A stretch of 6,842 nt of DNA, taken from Bacillota bacterium (GTDB taxonomy: Bacteria; Bacillota; Clostridia; Acetivibrionales; DSM-1351). Both the position numbers and the translations under genes were made by a program. Location of the stretch: assembly GCA_023412635.1 (NCBI GenBank), contig JAEYNI010000381.1:1-6842 (forward strand), read 5' to 3'. Positions within the stretch are counted from its first letter, which is position 1, and each line of letters starts with the position of its first letter. This document shows positions 1-6,025 of the stretch, in pieces. The notes beneath the pieces are model-generated. The model was not told the DNA's origin. It saw nothing but the letters and a program-made list of their open reading frames with translations, and did not search any database.

Positions 1-300
1 GAGGCTGTTTTCGCGGTACCACCCAATTTATTTTGTCACATGTTGAATACTTTGGACATAGAAACTAAAACGTGACAATAATCACTTCATTCTTTAACGG
101 CTCATCACCGGCACACCTTACCTGGAATAGCATTCTTCTGAAAGTAGAATGCTGCCCTCTTTGTATGATTCAGGCTGCAACTCATGGATGATTTTCAAAA
201 GCTTGAACCTGTGGACTTCCACCAAATGCCCACTCTCTGTAAAGCCAATTGCTTTCTACTCTTTCCAGTCATCATGTTTAGGTCATTAAGTTGTAAAACT
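1..300 (-). ncRNA. T-box riboswitch leader (3' end beyond left edge)
   Basis: This is a tRNA-sensing leader read on the minus strand. The T-box core TGGGTGGTACCGCG is the complement of 12-25 and is an exact match to the family signature that pairs with the uncharged tRNA acceptor end. At the 5' end, Stem I carries the AGTA box (complement of 257-260) within GGAAAGAGTA, opposite GAA (194-196), as in a specifier loop. The helix above it pairs GAAAGC with GCTTTT, and the distal part has an AGAGAG / GGTGG region. A perfect 8-bp hairpin at 129-153 is a Stem II/III candidate. The specifier is either ATC (190-192, Ile, followed by the usual A) or AAT (191-193, Asn); I favour Ile. The terminator and the regulated gene lie off the left end. 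Uncharged tRNA would promote antitermination, which is family knowledge. Confidence 0.93.
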
Positions 301-307
301 CAATTTT

Positions 308-338
308 AGCCTGTAAGCGTCAAAAATCCATTACAGCT
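308..338 (-). repeat. Small hairpin ahead of Stem I
   Basis: In the minus-strand transcript AGCTGTAA (338-331) can pair with TTACA-G-GCT (316-308): eight base pairs with one bulged G and a loop of about 14 nt. It sits between the predicted transcription start and Stem I of the T-box. It may only insulate the 5' end; no family role for such a hairpin is known to me. Confidence 0.4.
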
Positions 339-361
339 TCAAATTGATAATAATTAAAAAT

Positions 362-390
362 ATAATACATCAACAAAATTTTTTCGTCAA
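362..390 (-). promoter_or_regulatory. Promoter of the T-box transcript
   Basis: On the minus strand TTGACG (complement of 385-390) is followed after exactly 17 nt by TATTAT (complement of 362-367), five of six matches to consensus at each box with optimal spacing. Transcription would start near 355, about 60-70 nt upstream of Stem I. This looks like a housekeeping sigma-A promoter; control of the downstream gene would be by T-box attenuation. Confidence 0.78.
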
Positions 391-563
391 GGCTTAACTG
401 GATAAAATTCGTCCGATCATTTAATACGTCTTTATTTAACTCAGTTTTTATTGATATATATTTTACATTTACAGCTTCATAAGACAACCATGGGCATTAA
501 CACACAAAGAGAGACCTTTGAATATTCTGTATTAAGATTAATCAAAGTTAGTGGTAAGTTTTT
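391..563. other. Divergent intergenic region, no gene seen
   Basis: This AT-rich stretch lies between the minus-strand T-box promoter and the plus-strand kinase-like gene. I see no convincing -35/-10 pair for the plus-strand gene: TTGATA at 451-456 has no -10 at a usable distance. The ribosome-binding region before 564 is also weak. A minus-strand open frame over 477-998 is antisense to the real gene and is not credible. Confidence 0.5.
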
Positions 564-1070
564 ATGAAGAACAGTGATCAGGATATTATAAATAGCATCA
601 GGAATGGTGAATTCAAGCTTATGGGCAGAGGCTCCTGCAGATATGTCTTTAATATGAATAACGGGTATGTTGTCAAGGTCGCAAGGGACATACGCGGTCT
701 GGAACAGAATAGAAACGAGTACAAAATTTACAGCGGCCGGAAATCGGATCTTTTGGCAGATATAGTATATTTCTCCGAGGATGATCGCTTTCTTATAATG
801 GTTAAAGCAATAAAACTCAAGAATATAAGATCCGTTTACAGATATTATAATGTTAACGGTATGAAGTCTCTTGCCATAAAAAGCAATCTTATTGAAGATA
901 TAAACAATAACCATATCAGTACAGGCGATCTTTTCCGAATATCCAGCTGGGGCTTGATTGACGGAGTACCCAAACTGATAGATTACGGTCTGACACATAG
1001 TACTTTCAATAAATATTATTCACGTAATCTTTTTATAAAAAAGAGGTATCCACCGCTCAGGTACTGGTAA
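564..1070 (+). CDS. Small protein-kinase-fold protein
   Basis: The 168-residue product has no signal peptide or membrane segment and should be cytosolic. The order of motifs resembles a cut-down protein kinase. A glycine-loop-like GRGSCRYVF (21-29) comes first, then VVKVA with K38 as the ATP-anchoring lysine and NEY with E52 as the helix-C glutamate. FLIMVKAIKL (76-85) looks like the hinge. GDLFRISSWG (121-130, D122) sits where a catalytic loop would be, and IDYG (139-142, D140) resembles the DFG metal-binding motif. There is no HRD, the usual catalytic-loop Asn appears replaced by Ser127/128, and the C-lobe ends about 25 residues after DYG. Small kinase-like proteins of this type occur in Firmicutes and their phages, generally without known function. 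An in-frame stop at 555-557 fixes ATG 564 as the first possible ATG, but the Shine-Dalgarno is weak (GTGGTAAG). It stands alone, convergent with the regulator downstream. Activity cannot be judged; it may be a pseudokinase. Confidence 0.75.
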   Translation: MKNSDQDIINSIRNGEFKLMGRGSCRYVFNMNNGYVVKVARDIRGLEQNRNEYKIYSGRKSDLLADIVYFSEDDRFLIMVKAIKLKNIRSVYRYYNVNGMKSLAIKSNLIEDINNNHISTGDLFRISSWGLIDGVPKLIDYGLTHSTFNKYYSRNLFIKKRYPPLRYW

Positions 1071-1127
1071 TTACATCATTACGTTATTTGGGTACTTATT
1101 TAATTTCGGATATAAAAAAGGTTTTGA

Positions 1128-2540
1128 TTAAATCTGCTGTATCAGGCATTTTTCCAGAATTTCCATACCATTTCTAATTTGCTCTATACTGCAGGATGCA
1201 AAACTTAGCCTGAGACATCTATCCTTTTGTTTATTATCCAGTTCATAAAAAATATCGGAAGGTATCAGCACCAATCCATTATCTTTACATTCCATAAAAA
1301 TGGTACGAGCTGAAAGGTTTTTTGGCAGCTGTATCCAAAAATATAATCCTCCGTCGGGCTTACTGTATTTGACCCCATATTGCCCCAATCTTTCAAGCTG
1401 TCCGAACATGAATTCATATTTGCCCAAGTATATTTCCTTCATGTATTGAAGATGCTCCTCCCATCTTCCAGTTCTGAAATATAAGTCCAATGCCCTTTGA
1501 ATAAGCCCGGAAGATGAAAGGTCACTATTATGCTTTATTTTGGTAAAATCCTTTACCAGCAGATCGGGAAGGATCATACAGCCGGCTCTTAATCCAGGCA
1601 TTAGTATTTTTGAAAAACTTTTTAGATATATAACATACCTGTTGCTTTTATCAAGATATTTTAAGGTAATCAGCTTATTATTGTTAAAATTAAGCTCTGA
1701 CATGGTATCATCTTCAACAAGATAAATACTGAATTTTTGGGCAAGACTGATTACCTGTTCCAATTTTTCCCGGCTATAACTTACCGTTGTAGGATTCTGA
1801 CAATAAGTCATCAGATAAATTATTTTAGGCTTGCAGATCCGAATTTTCTTTTCAAGGTCAATCAAATCAATTCCGTCACTCTCCATATTTACACCGACTA
1901 CACGGGCACCCCTTGACTTAAATAATGCAATTGCACCGTCATAAGTCGGGTTTTCAGTTATAACATAATCGCCCGGATTCAATAATGCCTTTCCTATCAG
2001 ATCAATTCCCTGCTGCGCGCCTGAGACTATCAGGACATTTTCCTCACTCTTTGCCTTGATATTATATTTTTTATTAAGATATTCAAGGATTGCATTTCTC
2101 AAGGGTTTAAAGCCATTGCTTTCCTGATAGCCAAAAGCATAGCCCTTATCTCTTTCAAGAACTTCATTTATGCACTCTTTGAAGGATTCAATAGGAAAAA
2201 TAGACGGGTGTGCAGTAGCGCTGGCAAAATTTATGGCATTGGAATCAATCATCATTCCTAAATCTCCTGAGGATAGTGTGTCCTCTTTCTGAATTTTCAG
2301 GTTTGAAATGAAATAACCGCTTCCCTTCTTTGCAGTTATATATTTATTGTTTTCAAGCTGTTTATATGCGTTTACCACAGTTATATTATTTATATTAAGG
2401 CTTTGGGATAAACTTCTGACGGTTGGGAGCTTTTCTCCCGGCCTTAATTCTCCATTTGTAATTAATTGTTTTATATGTTCAAACAGTTGAAGATATTTCG
2501 GTTGTTTGCCCTCTTCTAATTGTACCGATACAATACTCAT
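1128..2540 (-). CDS. pdxR: MocR/GntR-family PLP-binding regulator, probable PdxR
   Basis: The product is 470 residues. Residues about 8-80 form a GntR winged helix-turn-helix (core GELRPGEKLPTVRSLSQSL, ending GSGYFIS). A linker leads to a fold-type-I aminotransferase-like domain from about residue 100 to the end. PLP contacts are intact: SGAQQG (173-178), N249 in CQNPT, D277 in VEDD, K311 in SFSK as the Schiff-base lysine, R318 in PGLR, and R444 in CLRLSFA as the carboxylate-binding Arg. It is divergent from pdxS across a short region with a shared palindrome, the arrangement known for PdxR in several Gram-positives, where it activates pdxST and responds to PLP. That role is inferred from family and position; another MocR specificity is possible. 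I chose ATG 2538-2540 over GTG 2556-2558: the GGGGGT ribosome site lies between them and can serve only the ATG. No clear terminator follows; the gene converges on the kinase-like gene across 57 nt. Confidence 0.85.
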   Translation of the reverse strand: MSIVSVQLEEGKQPKYLQLFEHIKQLITNGELRPGEKLPTVRSLSQSLNINNITVVNAYKQLENNKYITAKKGSGYFISNLKIQKEDTLSSGDLGMMIDSNAINFASATAHPSIFPIESFKECINEVLERDKGYAFGYQESNGFKPLRNAILEYLNKKYNIKAKSEENVLIVSGAQQGIDLIGKALLNPGDYVITENPTYDGAIALFKSRGARVVGVNMESDGIDLIDLEKKIRICKPKIIYLMTYCQNPTTVSYSREKLEQVISLAQKFSIYLVEDDTMSELNFNNNKLITLKYLDKSNRYVIYLKSFSKILMPGLRAGCMILPDLLVKDFTKIKHNSDLSSSGLIQRALDLYFRTGRWEEHLQYMKEIYLGKYEFMFGQLERLGQYGVKYSKPDGGLYFWIQLPKNLSARTIFMECKDNGLVLIPSDIFYELDNKQKDRCLRLSFASCSIEQIRNGMEILEKCLIQQI

Positions 2541-2543
2541 ATT

Positions 2544-2549
2544 ACCCCC
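2544..2549 (-). promoter_or_regulatory. Ribosome binding site that fixes the pdxR start
   Basis: GGGGGT on the minus strand can pair with the 16S tail across six bases with one G-U. It sits only 3-4 nt before ATG 2538-2540, tighter than usual, and lies downstream of the alternative GTG at 2556-2558, which has no Shine-Dalgarno of its own. The close spacing suggests modest translation, typical of a regulator. Confidence 0.6.
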
Positions 2550-2611
2550 ACATATCACATAAATATATTGACTTATTAAATACCATATGTAAAAATATAC
2601 AAAATTCCTCG

Positions 2612-2639
2612 ATAATATAGCTAAATTGTTACGTTACAA
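2612..2639 (-). promoter_or_regulatory. Candidate pdxR promoter
   Basis: TTGTAA (complement of 2634-2639) and TATTAT (complement of 2612-2617) are separated by 16 nt. The -35 matches four of six bases and the -10 five of six. Transcription would start near 2605, leaving a 5' untranslated region of about 65 nt. The -35 lies entirely inside the palindrome at 2621-2644, so a protein bound there should compete with RNA polymerase, which suits autoregulation. Confidence 0.5.
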
Positions 2640-2644
2640 TTTAG
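2621..2644. promoter_or_regulatory. 24-bp palindrome, candidate PdxR operator
   Basis: Arms CTAAATTGT and ACAATTTAG are perfect 9-bp inverted repeats around a 6-bp centre, TACGTT, whose inner ACGT is itself symmetrical. Only the two T bases flanking ACGT break the symmetry, so 22 of 24 positions conform. It directly abuts the pdxS -10 (2645-2650), covers the place of the pdxS -35 and contains the candidate pdxR -35. This is the expected geometry for one dimer site controlling both directions. That PdxR is the binding protein is inferred from position. Confidence 0.65.
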
Positions 2645-2650
2645 TATAAT
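2622..2650 (+). promoter_or_regulatory. pdxS promoter with perfect -10 and poor -35
   Basis: TATAAT at 2645-2650 is a perfect -10 box. The -35 position at 17-nt spacing (2622-2627, TAAATT) matches consensus badly, and TTGTTA at 2626-2631 is too close at 13 nt. A perfect -10 with a defective -35 overlapped by an operator is typical of activator-dependent promoters and fits activation by a MocR protein. The start site would be near 2657, about 26 nt before the pdxS ATG. Confidence 0.65.
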
Positions 2651-2682
2651 TATTAATTTATGATTTGTAAAGGAGAATAATA

Positions 2683-3561
2683 ATGACTGAGAGATATCAA
2701 CTAAACAAAAACCTTGCTCAAATGCTAAAAGGCGGAGTAATAATGGATGTTGTTAATGCAAAAGAGGCTGAAATTGCTCAAAAAGCCGGGGCTGTTGCAG
2801 TTATGGCTCTTGAAAGAGTTCCCTCGGACATAAGAAAAATGGGTGGAGTTGCGAGAATGTCCGATCCAAAAATGATAAAAGAAATTCAGAAAGCTGTCTC
2901 AATTCCAGTAATGGCAAAAGTACGTATCGGTCATTTTGTTGAAGCACAGGTTCTGGAAGCCCTATCAATTGATTACATAGATGAAAGTGAAGTGCTCACA
3001 CCTGCAGATGAAGATTTTCACATAGATAAACATACTTTCAAGGTTCCATTCGTATGTGGTGCAAAAAACCTTGGTGAAGCCCTCAGGAGAATTGGTGAAG
3101 GCGCCTCTATGATCAGGACAAAAGGTGAAGCCGGCACAGGAAATGTTGTGGAAGCCGTGAGACACATGAGAACCGTAACCTCCGACATAAGGAAGGTTCA
3201 GAGTGCCTCAAAGCAGGAGCTGATGACAATAGCGAAAGAGTTTGGTGCCCCCTATGACCTGGTACTGTTTATACATGAGAACGGCAAGCTTCCTGTTGTC
3301 AATTTCGCTGCCGGCGGCATAGCTACACCTGCCGACGCGGCTCTGATGATGCAGCTTGGCTGTGATGGTGTATTTGTTGGCTCCGGAATATTTAAGTCCT
3401 CTGATCCGGAGAAGAGAGCCCGCGCCATTGTAAAGGCAACAACCTACTTCAATGATCCTGCTATAATTGCAGAGGTTTCTGAAGAACTTGGTACTGCTAT
3501 GGATTCCATAGATGTGAGAGAACTTTCTGAGAATAGCCTGTATGCATCAAGAGGCTGGTAA
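2683..3561 (+). CDS. pdxS: PLP synthase subunit PdxS (synthase)
   Basis: The 292-residue product has the usual family length and is a cytosolic (beta/alpha)8 barrel that forms a dodecamer decorated by PdxT. It condenses ribose-5-phosphate (or ribulose-5-phosphate), glyceraldehyde-3-phosphate and ammonia into pyridoxal 5'-phosphate, the DXP-independent vitamin B6 route. Visible landmarks are D22 (GGVIMDV), the sugar-binding lysine K79 in VMAKVRIGH, the second catalytic lysine K147 in MIRTKGEAGTG, and the phosphate-binding AAGGIATPADAALM and GVFVGSGIFKS stretches (209-239). All match the B. subtilis residues by alignment. The Shine-Dalgarno AAAGGAG (2669-2675) sits 7 nt before ATG. It is read divergently from the regulator, and pdxT follows after an unusually long 260-nt gap. 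Nothing suggests truncation or transfer. Confidence 0.98.
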   Translation: MTERYQLNKNLAQMLKGGVIMDVVNAKEAEIAQKAGAVAVMALERVPSDIRKMGGVARMSDPKMIKEIQKAVSIPVMAKVRIGHFVEAQVLEALSIDYIDESEVLTPADEDFHIDKHTFKVPFVCGAKNLGEALRRIGEGASMIRTKGEAGTGNVVEAVRHMRTVTSDIRKVQSASKQELMTIAKEFGAPYDLVLFIHENGKLPVVNFAAGGIATPADAALMMQLGCDGVFVGSGIFKSSDPEKRARAIVKATTYFNDPAIIAEVSEELGTAMDSIDVRELSENSLYASRGW

Positions 3562-3563
3562 AA

Positions 3564-3591
3564 AAGAACTTCAGCTGGCGCTGAAGTTCTT
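3564..3591. terminator. Strong hairpin just after pdxS
   Basis: A perfect 12-bp stem, AAGAACTTCAGC with GCTGAAGTTCTT around the tetraloop TGGC, starts 3 nt after the pdxS stop. On the plus strand it is followed by AGGAAAAAAC and lacks a U-tract. On the minus strand the six A bases at 3560-3565 become a U-tract, giving a proper intrinsic terminator for antisense transcription. On the pdxS mRNA it more likely acts as a 3' stabilising or processing hairpin, or causes partial termination. Confidence 0.65.
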
Positions 3592-3655
3592 AGGAAAAAA
3601 CTTTGTATTTCTTTTAATTAGTAACTCTTGCAATACTCCCTTTAGAAGAACTGCT

Positions 3656-3684
3656 TGTGGGCCAAACGCCAAGGCCCACATTTT
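3656..3684 (+). terminator. Candidate intrinsic terminator or attenuator between pdxS and pdxT
   Basis: TGTGGGCC (3656-3663) and GGCCCACA (3673-3680) form a perfect GC-rich 8-bp stem with a 9-nt loop. It is followed at once by TTTT and further T-rich sequence (TTTTGCATTT). This has the form of a short intrinsic terminator in the plus direction. It would reduce read-through from pdxS to pdxT, either constitutively or as part of an attenuator with the overlapping hairpin at 3681-3713. Confidence 0.55.
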
Positions 3685-3713
3685 GCATTTAATATTTTAT
3701 ATTTAATGCAAAA
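3681..3713 (+). repeat. AT-rich long inverted repeat overlapping the terminator U-tract
   Basis: TTTTGCATT (3681-3689) pairs with AATGCAAAA (3705-3713). After one T-T mismatch the stem continues with AATAT and ATATT around a TTT loop, so 14 of 15 arm positions pair. Its first four bases are the U-tract of the hairpin at 3656-3680, so the two structures stack or compete. It could be an RNA element or an operator; I do not recognise it as a known riboswitch. Confidence 0.55.
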
Positions 3714-3821
3714 CCGCACTTTTTAGAATTTAGTAAGGTTCCCCTGAATACGTATTGATATTTTGAAAAACGGATGCAGGTAAATCGAAAATGTTAGCGC
3801 CAATTTTAAGGAGACTATTCA
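3714..3821 (+). other. pdxT upstream region
   Basis: The region contains a 10-bp palindrome, AATACGTATT (3747-3756). A possible -10, TAGAAT (3724-3729), has only a poor -35 (TTTAAT, 3702-3707, 16-nt spacing), so an independent pdxT promoter is possible but not shown. The pdxT ribosome site AAGGAG (3808-3813) is good, 8 nt from the ATG. Only six- to seven-codon open frames occur here. Confidence 0.4.
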
Positions 3822-4427
3822 ATGAAAACAATAGGAGTTCTTGGTTTGCAGGGTGCCGTTCAGGAGCATCTCGACATGTTAAATAAGCTAGATGGTATAA
3901 AAGCCTGCTCTGTCAAATATAAAAGCGATTTGGAACAGATTGATGGTCTGATTATCCCCGGTGGAGAAAGTACTGCCATCGGCAAGCTTCTTACTGATTT
4001 TGAACTTACAGCTCCCCTTAAAGCTTGTATAAAAAATGGAATGCCTGTTTGGGGCACCTGTGCCGGATTGATAATTCTGGCAAAAAAAATAAACAATGAT
4101 GACAGAAGGCACCTGGAGGTAATGGATATTGAAGTTATGAGGAACGGATACGGCAGACAGTTGGATAGCTTTACTACCTATGTTGATTTGCCGCCGGTTT
4201 CGAAAGAAAAAATACCTCTTGTTTTTATCCGGGCCCCCTATGTGGTGGACGTTGCTCCACAGGTTGAAGTTTTGTTAAAACTGGATGGGCATATTGTCGC
4301 CTGCCGCCAGGGAAATATGCTGGCAACGTCCTTCCATCCCGAGCTGACGGAGGACCTAAGTTTTCATAAATACTTTGCGGAAATGGTTAATTATTACTCA
4401 AAGCAGCAGTTGTCCCATATCATCTAA
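3822..4427 (+). CDS. pdxT: PLP synthase subunit PdxT (glutaminase)
   Basis: The 201-residue cytosolic class-I glutamine amidotransferase hydrolyses glutamine and passes ammonia through PdxS to the synthase site. The catalytic triad is intact: C80 in GTCAG, with H172 and E174 in SFHPEL. PGGEST (46-51) is the oxyanion and glutamine-site signature, and the N-terminal GLQGAVQEH (8-16) matches the part of the family that contacts PdxS. RNGYGRQ (107-113) corresponds to the usual RN-x-F/Y-GRQ motif. It is slightly longer than the B. subtilis protein (196), the extra residues being a polar tail. It shares its orientation with pdxS, but a gap containing hairpins intervenes, so it may be translated from a longer pdxST message or from its own promoter. 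It converges on the rhomboid gene across 35 nt. Confidence 0.97.
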   Translation: MKTIGVLGLQGAVQEHLDMLNKLDGIKACSVKYKSDLEQIDGLIIPGGESTAIGKLLTDFELTAPLKACIKNGMPVWGTCAGLIILAKKINNDDRRHLEVMDIEVMRNGYGRQLDSFTTYVDLPPVSKEKIPLVFIRAPYVVDVAPQVEVLLKLDGHIVACRQGNMLATSFHPELTEDLSFHKYFAEMVNYYSKQQLSHII

Positions 4428-4462
4428 AATATCCGCTATTTTAATATTTGATTTATTTAACT

Positions 4463-6025
4463 TTATCTAACCTTTGTCTCGATATCGGACAGTATTTGAT
4501 TAATTCTATCAGTATATGGAGCCTCCAGTTCTTTAGCTTTTTGGAGATACTGACGCGCACTGTCATATTGAGCTGTGCTATAGTATATTACCCCCAGAAG
4601 ATAATTTCCATTGGGCGGGCTCTCATTCAGAAGCTGGTTTCCGTGAGAAATTGCCTCTTCATATTTTCGCTGATTATACTCTGCTGCCGTAATATTCCAA
4701 AGAGTTTCAATTCTGATATTTTTATCAGAGGGCTTTAAAGCAATTATGTCTTCTCCAAGCTTTTCGACACCGGCCCAATCTTCTTTAGTTTGTAAGGTTT
4801 GGAGTTCTGTCAGCATGGGAACCACCTTGTTGTTCTGATTGTTAAAACCATATAATGTTGCAGCCGTTATAACAATTATTATCATTACCAATGACACTAT
4901 CCTGACAAGTTTATCCCTTTTGGTTTCCTCCTTTGAGGTAGAGATAACCCCTGTAATTAGAAAGCCTCCGACAAAACCTCCCATATGTGCATTATTATCT
5001 ATTCGACTATTCATAAAACCATATGCAAGGTTTATTACAATAGTGGTTATTAAGTTTGCTCCAAAGCCACTTTTTAGCAATGATGGGCGCTTCATGGCAA
5101 AAAACAGCATTGCACCCATTAATCCAAATATGGCTCCCGATGCGCCTACTGCAGGGTTTAAAGAGAAAGCAAAGCTTACAATATTACCCAAAATACCCGC
5201 TACTAAATATATTAGAGAAAATTTGATGCGCCCGTATATCTTTTCAACCTGTGAACCTACTATAAACAAGGAGTAACAATTTACAGCCAGATGTATTTCA
5301 TCAGCATGCAGGAACATTGGAGTAACAAATCTCCAATACTGTCCCTGAATAATAAGTGAATTAATCTTTGCACCAAAAGGTTCAAGATAATTAGTGTATT
5401 CGACCCCACTTCTGAAGGAAATTAATCGGATCAAAAGCCATACCAAAATATTTACGCCAATGATTCCATAAGTTAGCCAAGGCTTTTTCACCTTCATCTG
5501 TACTTCATAATCTTTTTTTCTCTGCTCAAGGAGCTTGGTAATATCCTCTGCTGTAGTTCCGGCTTTATCAAGTTTCCTTAAAAAAAAGCGCTTTACTGTT
5601 TTCACAATATTGGCATCGAAAGCAGGTACGCTAAAGTGCTTCTGCACTGTACCCTCGGATATGTTTATGGACAGGGTTTTAAGGAATTTTCTTTCACTGG
5701 TTATATCGACCTGTCCTTCAGAAATGATACCAAGTTTATCCTTCTCTGGTTCCCGGTCAAACAAAAACAGCTTAAATAGAGTTGCATTCCGCCCATTAAG
5801 TTTATTTATAAGTTCAGCCCCGTTCTCCATTGATGAAGCTATCTGCTGACTGCTGAACATATCTGCATCTATAATCTCCAATAAAACCGTAGTTCCGTTA
5901 AAATCCTTAATCAGGCTTGCAATACCTTTACTGAAGTCCATGGCCTCATTATCTGTTATAACAGGATGAAAGTATTCTTTTTCTATAAAGTAACCGGCTA
6001 ATGCCGTAATAAAACTATTTTTCAT
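4463..6025 (-). CDS. gluP: GluP-like rhomboid intramembrane serine protease with TPR tail
   Basis: The 520-residue product has the architecture of B. subtilis GluP/YqgP (507 residues). A cytosolic N-terminal region spans about 1-180. A seven-segment membrane region follows, with helices near 184-203, 245-260, 268-289, 295-312, 320-340, 345-362 and 375-393. The C-terminal tail (about 405-515) has TPR-like helices (WNITAAEYNQRKYEEAI, YLLGVIYYSTAQYDSARQYL). The Ser-His dyad is intact: S296 in GASGAIFG and H347 in NNAHMGG. H245 and N249 of the HLAVN motif supply the oxyanion side, and WRFVTPMFLH (231-240) is the typical L1-loop lead-in. It should cleave transmembrane substrates in the plasma membrane; in B. 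subtilis YqgP has been tied to membrane-protein quality control with FtsH, and that role here is inference. The start is ATG 6023-6025, with GGAGG 11 nt upstream inside the preceding gene, whose last 11 nt overlap this one. Confidence 0.95.
   Translation of the reverse strand: MKNSFITALAGYFIEKEYFHPVITDNEAMDFSKGIASLIKDFNGTTVLLEIIDADMFSSQQIASSMENGAELINKLNGRNATLFKLFLFDREPEKDKLGIISEGQVDITSERKFLKTLSINISEGTVQKHFSVPAFDANIVKTVKRFFLRKLDKAGTTAEDITKLLEQRKKDYEVQMKVKKPWLTYGIIGVNILVWLLIRLISFRSGVEYTNYLEPFGAKINSLIIQGQYWRFVTPMFLHADEIHLAVNCYSLFIVGSQVEKIYGRIKFSLIYLVAGILGNIVSFAFSLNPAVGASGAIFGLMGAMLFFAMKRPSLLKSGFGANLITTIVINLAYGFMNSRIDNNAHMGGFVGGFLITGVISTSKEETKRDKLVRIVSLVMIIIVITAATLYGFNNQNNKVVPMLTELQTLQTKEDWAGVEKLGEDIIALKPSDKNIRIETLWNITAAEYNQRKYEEAISHGNQLLNESPPNGNYLLGVIYYSTAQYDSARQYLQKAKELEAPYTDRINQILSDIETKVR

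Noticed and set aside
477..998. 173-residue minus-strand open frame
   Set aside because: It is antisense to the kinase-like gene at 564-1070, has no recognisable domain and starts without a ribosome site; the plus-strand protein has ordered kinase-like motifs.
1071..1127. Terminator between the kinase-like gene and pdxR
   Set aside because: No stem of useful length was found on either strand; only an A-run at 1114-1119.
1540..1725. 61-residue plus-strand open frame inside pdxR
   Set aside because: It is the complement of the conserved PLP-lysine region of the regulator; no ribosome site or domain.
2541..2558. Longer pdxR beginning at GTG 2556-2558
   Set aside because: The added MICGGN has no upstream Shine-Dalgarno, and those codons themselves contain the GGGGGT ribosome site of the ATG at 2538-2540.
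3747..3756. AATACGTATT palindrome before pdxT as an operator
   Set aside because: A 10-bp AT-rich palindrome is expected by chance in such sequence and it does not resemble the 24-bp palindrome at 2621-2644.
3860..4112. Minus-strand open frames within pdxT
   Set aside because: They lie opposite the conserved glutaminase motifs of pdxT and show no features of their own.
4426..4442. Hairpin AAAATA / TATTTT between pdxT and gluP as a two-way terminator
   Set aside because: The stem is only six A-T pairs with no following T-run in either direction; too weak to call.
4839..5276. 145-residue plus-strand open frame, with similar ones at 4448-4738 and 5535-5849
   Set aside because: All are antisense shadows of the rhomboid gene, whose membrane segments and catalytic residues are intact.
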